Positions 20,218-28,683 of a stretch of DNA of 28,683 bases are shown piece after piece. The position numbers and the translations under genes are program-made. The DNA lies in assembly GCA_003667245.1 (NCBI GenBank), contig RCNN01000394.1, positions 1 through 28,683 on the forward strand, in the 5' to 3' direction. The first letter of the stretch is position 1. Every line of letters starts with the position of its first letter. The stretch comes from Heterostelium multicystogenum (Eukaryota > Evosea > Eumycetozoa > Acytosteliales > Acytosteliaceae). Below the pieces are notes generated by a model. It was not told the origin of the DNA and did not search any database. It worked only from the letters and a program-made list of their open reading frames with translations.

Positions 20218-22907
20218 ATGATAATTTCACAAAGCAACAAATTAAATGTTATTCCATCATTAAATATTGGATCAATGAGAAATAGAAATTATAGCTATTC
20301 CAATCTTCCAGCAACACCAATGTCGATATCTCCATCCAGAAAAATGGCACAGCTCTACAAGGATTTCTGTGTCAAGTATTTGAATCTTCACACCTTGACC
20401 ATCAGACTTTCCTGCTCGATGGAGCTGGTCACTATTTCAGAGGCACTGAAATTGAGACACTCCATCGTTTATCTCAACCTGAGCCACAATAAAGCCATAA
20501 AGGATCTGGATGCATGGATTGCATTTGGATCAGCCATGAAATTGCCCACCCAGACCATAACTAAACTCGATCTCTCCCACAACTATCTGGGTCCCGAAGG
20601 ACTTTCACCAATTATATCTGACATTATTAGATCCAATAAAAGTATCCAGTGGCTGAATCTGAGTTATAATACTCTTGACCAGGATGAAAATCACTCCATT
20701 TTAGGAGCACTACTTAACAACCAAAGCATTTCACATTTAGACTTATCGTCCAACGAATACCAACTTACCTCTGATGTATCTAAAAACCTCTGTAAATATC
20801 TCGAACAATCCACTGCCATTGAGCACCTAAATTTCAGCAGAAATAGCACAAGAAATCCACTGTGTAACCTGTCCAAAGCCATCGCCAACCATCCATCACT
20901 CAAATCAATAGATCTTTCGCACATGACAATCTCAGAAAAAGATTCTGAAATCCTTCTTGAAACTCTTTTCAAGAGCAAGACAATCAGCTCCATAAATCTA
21001 GACCAGTGCATACTCTCCACCTTTAGTCCTACCACTTATGGCCATATTATATCCCAGAGTCTTGCCATCCGATACAATGAAATGGACCTGGTCGACGAAG
21101 CACACAAAAAAAAGGATCTGACACAAGAAGAGGAGCTGAATCTCTTAATTGAGGAACTCTCGAATCCAGTCGAAGAGCCTACTATCAAGGCACTAGACTT
21201 TTCGCCACTTACATACTTGAATATTGGAGGTATCAACTTTGGTCGAGTTGGTTTCCAAAAATTTCCTTGACATCCTGGCAAGAAATCAAGATTTAAACAA
21301 TCTCGACATTAGCTCAAACCATTTAAATGAGAGCAATGGCGATGAGATTGCCAACTTTATCCGACTAAATGAATCCATTCACACTCTAAACATTAGTAAC
21401 AATGAGTTTTACGAGACTACAGTGGCTATAGCCGATGCATTGCTGGCCAATAACACCATAACCAATCTTAATATTTCCAACACCAAGTCTTCTAATCTCA
21501 TTGGAAAAGTTCTCGCCAAGACTTTGTCTTCCAACCACTGCATTAAGACTCTCGACTTGTCCCATACCAAACTTGGATACAGCGGAATTCTGGATTTTGC
21601 TCTTGGACTAGGTTCCAACTACATCACTATTGAAATCCTTTCGCTCAATGAATGTGATTTGCAAGACAAAGGCGCCATCCAAATTGGAGAGGCCTTGTTG
21701 ACCAATGTCACACTATCACAACTATACATCAATTCCAACTCGATTGAAAAAGAAGGCGCCAAGTCGATCGCAAAATCCCTTAAAAGAAATACCACTCTTA
21801 AAACATTGCATCTTGGAAATAACCAAATTGGAGCTAAGGGTGTTAAATCTCTGGGATCAGCACTAAAGGTGAATAGAACACTGCTAGATCTATCTATCAA
21901 GAGCAACTCCATCCAGGAGAAAGGAGGTGTATATTTGGCAGAATTTTTGAAAACCAACAATACTCTCGAGGTTCTAAATCTTCGTGGCAACCAATTGGGC
22001 AACAAGGCTGGCAATGCAATCATCAAACTCCTTTCCCAGAATCAATTCCTCATAAACATCGATGTATCTCACAATCCAGCCATGGATAAAGAGCTAACAC
22101 AAAAGATTGCCTCTGCCAAAAGAGAAACCAATACATCACCTCGATGAATATAAGCCAAACGGAAATGGAGTCTATTACCACTGACAGTCCCACGATTCTT
22201 TGCATCCAGTGGTGCATCTCTCTACGCATACAATTGAAGATAGCACTAACTCACAATTCACCTGTACCTTGCAGTCGTCTACCTCATGCTATTCGCTACC
22301 AACCACTCATTCTGGATTGTCTGGTTTTGAAATGAACAACTCGATCTCTTCATCAACAAGCTCATTCTCGAGCGCAAGCTCCACCTCCAGCTCCAGCTCC
22401 ACCTCCAGCTCCAGCTCAAACTCTAGCTCAACCTCCAGCTTGGGCTCACTGACTGGCCATGGTAGTCCAATCTCCAATAGCAGTAGCAGCAGCAATGTGA
22501 TGAACTCACTGACCTCTCCACCAACGCCTGGAAGAAAGTTCTCAAAAACATTCCCCAGAAAAGAACTAACGGTTTGGTCTTTCTTCAATGAATATTCCAC
22601 CACCACCTCCCTCGCCACTATCTGCCAACAACTTCAACGCCAATTGCTTTGGAGGCGGCAGCAGCAAGCGGATCTTCTCCACACTCGCCAACCTCATTCC
22701 CACCAACCATTGGAATTCCATCTGAATCTTCGACACGAGCCAACTCAGCGTCCGCACACTCGCCAACTGCGATGAAGACACACTTCTTCATCAAAGACAA
22801 CGGCAACCCATTCATGTTTGAAACATGCCTCTGGCGGAGGTGCACCAACCAACCGAGCATCAGCTGACCAAGATTCATCAAGTGGAGCAAGCGGAGGTGA
22901 ATGTTAG
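20218..22907 (+). CDS. Leucine-rich-repeat protein (RNI-like repeats) with Ser-rich tail
   Basis: Large intracellular LRR protein, probably a protein-interaction scaffold; I do not recognise a specific orthologue. From ATG 20218 the first ~350 codons hold a short basic/Ser/Pro leader (RKMAQLYKDF) followed by repeats such as ITKLDLSHNYLGPEGLSPI, IQWLNLSYNTL and ISHLDLSSNEYQL. A GG pair at 21241-21242 seems one base too long, and the reading continues in the next frame to 22147 with about 14 further repeats (for example LKTLHLGNNQIGAKGVKSLG and LEVLNLRGNQLGNKAGNA). Repeat length is ~28 residues, as in ribonuclease-inhibitor-type LRRs. After TGA 22147 the other frames give a Ser-rich tract (SSTSSSSSTSSSSSNSSSTS), TPGRKFSKTFPRKELT, and Pro/Ala/Ser-rich low-complexity sequence to a likely stop at 22905-22907, needing two or three more slips. 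The LRR part is certain, the tail is approximate. No signal peptide or membrane segment is seen. Confidence 0.8.
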
Positions 22908-23387
22908 TCCATTCCTTTCCATTCCAAGCAAAGTTAAAAGCCGACTTCTACTTTTCCATTCTTTTCCTATTCTTTCCTATTCTTTCCTTTCCATTCCATT
23001 TAGAGCAACTCAACTTTATTTTTGTTTTTTTTTTTTTTTGTTTTTTCTAGTTCATTATTTAGAAATATTTGATTAGAATGAAATAAATTGCATACTTATA
23101 ACAAAAAAAAAAAACTTTGATGTTATTCTTTTTTTTATTTTTATTTTGTATTTTTTTTCTTTGGGTCACCTTTTTTGAGATATCTGACTTTCGTGTTCGG
23201 TGTAGTGGGACTGCAGAATGACTTCAAGTAGAATATACATTTATTTTCAAATTTCTTCTTTCCTTTTTTAAATTTCACCTGACTTTTGTTTTTTTTTTTT
23301 TTGTTTTGATGTTGATATTTGTTTTTGTTTGTTGATTGAATGATCATTTATTTTGTTTTATTATTATTTTAACAATTCATATAAAAA
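22908..23387. other. Intergenic: LRR 3' region and methylmalonyl-CoA mutase 5' region
   Basis: T-rich spacer with TTCCATTCCTTTCC-like pyrimidine repeats (22910-23000), a long T run at about 23027-23039 and A/T runs near 23105, 23150 and 23290. AATAAA near 23082 is a plausible polyadenylation signal for the LRR gene. A Lys/Asn-rich minus-strand frame at 23141-23347 is a by-product of the T runs. Confidence 0.5.
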
Positions 23388-25692
23388 ATGAATAAGTTAA
23401 TAAATAATTCTATAACTAGAAATCTAATTAAGGTTTGTGTTTGATTCAATATTTGCGTTTTCTCATTGTATTAATATAGATATCAATCAATCAATAATGA
23501 ATCAATCAATATATATTATAGAGAGGTTATTGCCAAGTTAACAAAACATCTCCTGCATTGCCAAAGGAGTGGATTGATTTGGCAAAGAAAGAGATCAAAC
23601 ATGATGATCCAGCAAAAAAGTTGACATTTTCCTCACCAGAAGGTATCAAGATTAAGCCTCTCTACATGAAGGAGGACGTACCAAATGTTGATAATGAGAT
23701 TCCAGGTAAATTCCCATTCACTCGTGGTCCTTATGCAACTATGTATTCCAATCGTCCTTGGACCATTCGTCAGTACGCTGGTTTCAGTACTGCAGAGGAA
23801 TCAAATAAGTTCTACAAAAAGAACATGGCTGCTGGACAGAAGGGTCTGTCGGTCGCTTTCGATTTGGCAACCCATCGTGGTTACGACTCTGATCATCCCA
23901 GAGTAGTCGGTGACGTCGGTATGGCTGGTGTCGCCATCGACTCGGTTGAGGACATGAAGATCCTCTTTGACAGCATCCCACTCAAGGATGTCTCTGTTTC
24001 TATGACTATGAACGGTGCTGTGCTCCCAGTTTTGGCTATGTACGTCGTCGCTGGTGAGGAGCAAGGTGCCAAGCAATCACAACTCAGTGGTACTATTCAA
24101 AACGATATTCTCAAGGAGTTCATGGTGAGAAATACTTTCATCTATCCACCAGAGCCATCAATGCGTATCATCTCTGACATTATGGCATACACCTCAAAGA
24201 ACATGCCAAAGTACAACTCCATTTCAATCTCTGGTTATCACATGCAAGAGGCTGGTGCCGACATTGCATTGGAGCTTGGTTTCACAATTGCTGACGGTCT
24301 TGAATATGCCCGTTGCGGTATGCAAGCTGGTGTCACTGTCGACGAAATTGCACCACGTTTCTCCTTCTTCTTTGGTATCGGTATGAATTTTCTACATGGA
24401 AATCGCCAAGTTGAGAGCTGCCCGTAGACTCTGGGCCAACTGGGTCAAGAAGATCTTCAATCCAAAGGATGAGAAATCATTGATGCTCAGAACACATTGT
24501 CAAACTTCAGGTTGGTCTCTCACCGAGCAGGATCCATACAATAACGTCATCAGAACCACTGTAGAGGCTATGGCCGCCGTTCTTGGTGGAACTCAAAGTT
24601 TGCACACTAACGCCCTCGATGAGGCTATTGGTTTGCCAACCGAATTCAGTGCTAGAGTTGCAAGAAACACTCAATTGATTCTCCAAGAGGAGACAGGTAT
24701 CCCAAGAATCATCGATCCATGGGGAGGTTCCTATGCTATGGAAGCACTCACCAACGAATTGGAAGCACGTGCTCAATCAATTATTGAAGAAGTCGAAGCA
24801 ATGGGTGGTATGTCAAAGGCTGTCGCCGAAGGTATGCCAAAGCGTAGAATCGAAGAATCTGCCGCTGGTAGACAAGCTAGAATCGACTCTGGCTCTGAAA
24901 CTATTGTCGGTGTCAACAAGTACCGTCTCAAGAATGAAGATCCAATCGACATCTTGGCTATTGACAACAAGATCGTAAGAAAAGCACAAATTGATCGTCT
25001 TGAAAAGATTAAAGCAACCAGAGACAACGAAGCCTGCCAAAAGATTCTCAACGAATTGACAGAGGCTGCCAAGAACAAGACAGGTAACCTTTTGGATCTT
25101 TCTATTAAGGCTGCTCGTTTGAGATGTACAGTTGGTGAAATTTCATACGCTTTGGAACTCGTCTATGGACGTTACAAGCCAGGTCACACTCTTGCAAGTG
25201 GTGCCTACAAGACCAACTATGGAAAGACCAACGAAATCGATACAGTTGTCTCTGAAGTCAAGCGATTCACAGAAAAGTATGGTCGTCCACCACGTATTTT
25301 TGGTAGCAAAGATGGGTCAAGACGGACATGACCGTGGTGCTAAAGTTATTGCTTCTGGATTCTCTGATTTAGGTTTCGATTGCGATGTTGGACCTTTATT
25401 CTCAACTGCCAACGAAGTTGCACGTCAAGCCATCGATGCTGACGTTCACGTTGTTGGAATTAGTTCACAAGCAGCTGGTCACAAGACTTTGGTTCCAGAA
25501 TTGATTTAAGAGCTCAAGAAACTTGGTGCTGGTCATATTGTTGTTGTTTGTGGTGGTGTAATTCCAGCTCAAGATTACGAATTCCTCCGTAATGCCGGTG
25601 TTGCCGATATTTTCGGTCCAGGTACCAAGGTAACTGATGCTGCACTCAACGTAATCAAGGCAGTAGAAGACAACCTTGAGAAACAAAAATAA
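23388..25692 (+). CDS. mcm: Methylmalonyl-CoA mutase, mitochondrial, adenosylcobalamin-dependent
   Basis: Converts (R)-methylmalonyl-CoA to succinyl-CoA with adenosylcobalamin in the mitochondrial matrix, the last step of propionyl-CoA breakdown. Exon 1 is 23388-23432 ([15 protein letters not shown], a basic, Asn-rich targeting presequence); exon 2 is 23522-25692. Motifs: [67 protein letters not shown] with the active-site His, [18 protein letters not shown], and the B12-binding [10 protein letters not shown] whose His ligates cobalt, then [14 protein letters not shown] and VVCGGVIP. The conceptual length is ~738, matching eukaryotic MCMs. Interruptions: one T too many at 24388-24391, one T too many at 25297-25301, and an in-frame TAA at 25507-25509 where the family has Lys (LVPELI-K-ELKKLG). 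Better codon bias than its neighbours suggests high expression. Confidence 0.95.
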
Positions 25693-25810
25693 ACCAACAA
25701 TCCCAAACAATCATTTTATAAAGTCAACTTACTATAGGTTTTGAAATTGCTTATTGTTTATTCTGTACATTTTAGAAGGGTAAAATAATTAAACATGCCT
25801 TCGAAATCCA

Positions 25811-27580
25811 TCAAATGAGTCCACTGGTATCCTCAGATGACGAAAGTTGAATGTCTGTTTCTTTGTGGTCAGTTTTGTGTGTTATGAAGCTAGGCAAATG
25901 ATAGAATGGTCCAAAACCATGTCTTTGTGATACATAGTTCCAGTCGATATCCGAGAACCAATGATGACTTTTGATCTCATTGACCCCGACCACAGACGTT
26001 CCAATTCTGTGCTCCTGGTGGAAATGTAAAAGTTTTTTCGATGAGGTCTCTACATGCATCGGATATATGTGGTGGGAAAATCAATCTTTCTCGAATTGTC
26101 ATCGCCATTCAAAAAACTAGCTATACTATGGCTGTTGCTATCGTTTTGATCAGGATCCAGCGAAAATGGGGGATTTCCAACTAACATTTCATATAAAACT
26201 ATTCCAATTGACCAATAGTCCGACTGCTTTACCATGTCCTTTTCGATAACATAATTTCCGGTGCCATATAGTCAATAGTTCCTAATCCAAATATTAATAA
26301 AAATGAATGGGGTGTGGCCATGATAGGTAAATAAACACATACACAAACACTCATGGTTTTCTCATTGATTCTCTTGGAAATCCAAAATCAGCTAGTTTTA
26401 ATATGGCCATCGACATCGACACATATCCTGGTTTCAAATCTCTATATATAATATTCTGCTGGTGAAGATATTCAATTGCCAATACAATCTCCGCTATGAT
26501 TAATTTTGAGATTCTTTCTTCAATTTGGTTTTCTAATCTTATATAATTAAATAGTTCTCCTTTATCTACATATTCCATAACAAAATATAAATATGAACTC
26601 GACTTGTAAGTTTGCCATATCTAATAGTTTGTTGAACATTAGTAAGGATTTAGCTGTTGGTATTACATATATTATATTTCTGATCTTACAATTTTACAAT
26701 AAAAGGGATTGGATATGGAAAAGCATGATATTTTTTTTCGTTGAGAATATGCTCTATTTGTTTGGTATGGGTGATTCTGTTCCTGTTAATATTTTTCAAG
26801 GAAAATATATTTCCAGTGGGCACATGTGATATTTTGTAGACTGTGCCAAATGACCCTGAACCAATCTCTGAAGCAATGTGAAATGGGATAAGTTGGTTGA
26901 ACTCCAATCTACTTGGCTATTGATTTTCTGTGTAATGGGTAATGAGACTGGAACCTCTAGTGGGTTATATATAAAATCAAAAGTAGGTTGAAGAAAGCCA
27001 TTGCCGATGGATAACATACTGGGGTGTTTTGGTTGGAGTATGATGAGTATTTCGATATATTTGTGAATGGGTATTCTGTATTGAAACAGGTTTGTTTGTT
27101 GGGTTCTATGTACAAAAGCTATTGCTATTGTTGGTGGAATTTGGCGTTGCTAATATTATTGGATGTATTATAATCATCCCAACAAAAAGAATTGGGGAGG
27201 CGAAGGTGATTGTTGGTGCGAAGTATACTTGGTTAATGGTGAACTAGATAAAGATAGCATTTGAGCTTTTTGTGCACCCAATGTTGGTGATATGGTAAAG
27301 GATAAGGTGATTTTTTGTCTTGATTTTTGGTGATTTTTAAATTAAATGATCGTTGTTGTTGTTGCTGCTGTTGAAAATGTCTCTGGCTTACAGTCATACT
27401 GTCCATTAGGTGATGTGGTGGAGACAGTGAAAATGGTCAAGTGGTGGTGAAGAAGGTGGAGGTGTCTTGATATTCACAGGGTATGATGATGGTTGCTGTT
27501 GCTGCTGGTGTACCATTCCAATTCGTAGCTCTGTTGTCTTTGCTGTTGAGTGTCAGCAGCAGACAAATAGATTGGCTCAT
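25811..27580 (-). CDS. PKA-like AGC-family protein kinase with Gln/Pro/Ser-rich N-terminus
   Basis: Ser/Thr kinase of the AGC group; the catalytic core is closest in style to the cAMP-dependent kinase catalytic subunit. Likely exons (minus) 26690-27580, 26351-26602 and 25811-26281; conceptual length ~538. The N-terminal ~170 residues are low complexity (poly-Gln, SSPPL, HHH). Kinase motifs: EIGSGSFGTVYKISH, the Lys in FSLKNI, NEKK, YLYFVMEYVDKGELFNYIR, AEIVLAIEYLHQQNIIYRDL, DVDGHIKLADFGF, GTIDYMAPEIM, KGHGKAVDYWSIGIVLYEML, NPPF and HRIGTSVVGVNEIKSHHWF followed by SDIDW. The C-tail (GPFYHLPSF..., ending SSSEDTSGLI) lacks the terminal FxxF typical of PKA. About ten frame slips, several in A/T/C/G runs (26033-26038, near 26085, 26225, 26250, 26380, 26402), and DLKPEN is corrupted, so it is either an error-rich stretch or a recent pseudogene. 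The start ATG at 27580 is the best upstream candidate. Confidence 0.75.
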
Positions 27581-28683
27581 TATATTTTTTCGATGTTGTC
27601 GATTAACGAATATATGATCGATTTGGCGACTTTAACCTGCGATTTAACATTGAATGAGTATCATTGATATTCAAAATCTAAATGACAGAACTACATGTTA
27701 GAAATTTCAAATTCCACTCCAACCAATTGCCATTCCAAAATTTACGGTAATCATTTCCTCCAAAAGTTTCAGAGACTGTGAAGATAAAAAATAAAGTGTG
27801 GCTGATTATATCTTGATTGGACATTTTTATTTATTTATCATGATAATTATATATTTTATTTATTCTTTTAGTTAGAATGTTACTATTGTATTTTATTATA
27901 GGTTATTATTTAACAAACTAACTTTGAATATATATCATCATTAATTTAATTGGTTTCAATTATAAAGACAATGAGATATAAATAAATAAATAGAATATGT
28001 GATGAGTAATGAGACAGACAGACAGTTTGTGGTTTTGTTGCTGTTTCTAAATAAATAACTTTGATCAAGCACTGAAGAGTTATTTGGGTTGTTCGTTCTT
28101 ATTATTATGGTTTTTTCATCATTTTAACAATAGCAAAAATAGTGTGATTTTGATCGTGTGGGTTACCGTGTGGGGTTGTTTGTTTCACTTGATAATGATC
28201 CAAGTGGTTGAAGGGTTAAAGTTGTGCATCTCTCAACAATAACACATCCAATCTATAAATCAATCAAATCAGAGTTTGATGATAAAAACGCAACGTTGCG
28301 ATCAAACCCACAGATGCCAAAAGCTTGTGGAACATTGCGGTGCCGAATTAGTTTGATCAAAAAAATTTTTTTAATATTTTTGATTGTGTGTTTTATTAGA
28401 ACAATGTACTCTGACGGGTTCAAATTTAAAGCGAATTTTAAATTTCATTACAATACTTGAGCAAGTCTCACGAAAACCCACCCTGTGGTCATATGTTGAG
28501 ATAATAACAGATAAACGCTGATGAGCAGTAGATCAATAAAACGATTAATTTACATTCTCTTTGATTTCATCACGTCCTGAGGAGTATCAAAATGGTCTTT
28601 ACTGACGATCCTTGTTTATCACAGATCGGAAAGCTTCAAACTAGAATCCTTTGTTTCTTTTAAGTTCTACAAAATGTTTAAAA
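27581..28683. other. Right-end spacer, no gene supported
   Basis: AT-rich, with CAGACAGACAGACAG at about 28014-28024, a self-complementary AACGCAACGTTGCGA near 28288-28302, GATCAAAAAAATTTTTTT near 28356-28373 and a C-rich CCCACCC at 28475-28485. Less AT-rich sequence from 28560 to the window end (KDHFDTPQDVMKSKRM-like on the minus strand, MVFTDDPCLSQIGKL on the plus strand from 28591) could be the edge of a gene beyond the window, but neither reading is convincing. Confidence 0.45.

Noticed and set aside
22307..22618. Glu/Leu-rich minus-strand frame of 103 codons
   Set aside because: Antisense of the Ser-rich tract of the LRR gene's tail.
23141..23347. Lys-rich minus-strand frame
   Set aside because: Produced by T runs in the untranslated region between the LRR gene and methylmalonyl-CoA mutase.
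231..25692. Non-standard genetic code (TAA or TGA read as sense)
   Set aside because: Clean genes end at TAA/TGA/TAG at expected places, and in-frame stops are few; most interruptions are indels rather than stop substitutions.
1..28683. tRNA, rRNA or CRISPR loci
   Set aside because: Looked for GTTCGA/GTTCAA T-loops with matching acceptor stems and for regularly spaced repeats; none found. The GGGTTCAAAT at about 28418 has no tRNA context.
28560..28683. Start of a gene running off the right edge
   Set aside because: Short candidate readings exist on both strands but each is interrupted, and too little sequence remains to decide.

Overview
The window looks like nuclear DNA from a dictyostelid social amoeba (Amoebozoa). 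The evidence is very AT-rich spacers, compact genes with short AT-rich GT..AG introns, poly-Gln/Asn/Ser tracts coded by CAA/AAC/AGC runs, CA-rich intergenic boxes, and proteins that read as eukaryotic orthologues. The codon mix is less extreme than in D. discoideum, so I infer another dictyostelid species, but I cannot name it.

Layout: (1) 231-1449 +, MEMO1 family, six exons. (2) 1450-3189, a spacer holding two arms of roughly 140-165 bp in inverted orientation (about 1795-1935 and 2764-2928), with a decayed coding-like core between them. (3) 3190-3648 and 3753-4138 +, two unrecognised proteins. (4) 4841-5935 +, a Rab7-like GTPase with unusual features. (5) 6204-7667 -, a PDCD2/TSR4-family protein. 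(6) 7905-8743 +, exosome core subunit RRP41. (7) 8812-10565 -, glycerol kinase. (8) 10935-12531 +, mitochondrial-type tyrosyl-tRNA synthetase. (9) 12592-14933 -, a NEK-like protein kinase with a long C-terminal extension. (10) 16050-17643 -, TRM5 tRNA (guanine37-N1)-methyltransferase. (11) 20218 to about 22907 +, a large leucine-rich-repeat protein with a Ser-rich tail. (12) 23388-25692 +, mitochondrial methylmalonyl-CoA mutase. (13) 25811-27580 -, a PKA-like AGC kinase with a low-complexity N-terminus. No tRNA, rRNA, CRISPR array or origin was recognised.

The genes are mostly housekeeping and do not form one pathway. RRP41, PDCD2/TSR4, TRM5 and TyrRS belong to RNA and translation metabolism. 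Glycerol kinase and methylmalonyl-CoA mutase are metabolic. The Rab, the kinases and MEMO1 are regulatory.

Most of the longer genes are interrupted by single-base frame changes, many of them in homopolymers, while the protein family signature resumes in another frame. This points to sequence or assembly errors more than true decay. Gene ends below are conceptual spans bridging these breaks. I found no convincing new multi-gene system. The items most worth a second look are the inverted-repeat element, the atypical Rab, the NEK-like kinase extension, the recurring ACACTCAC boxes and the 2.6 kb spacer at 17.6-20.2 kb.
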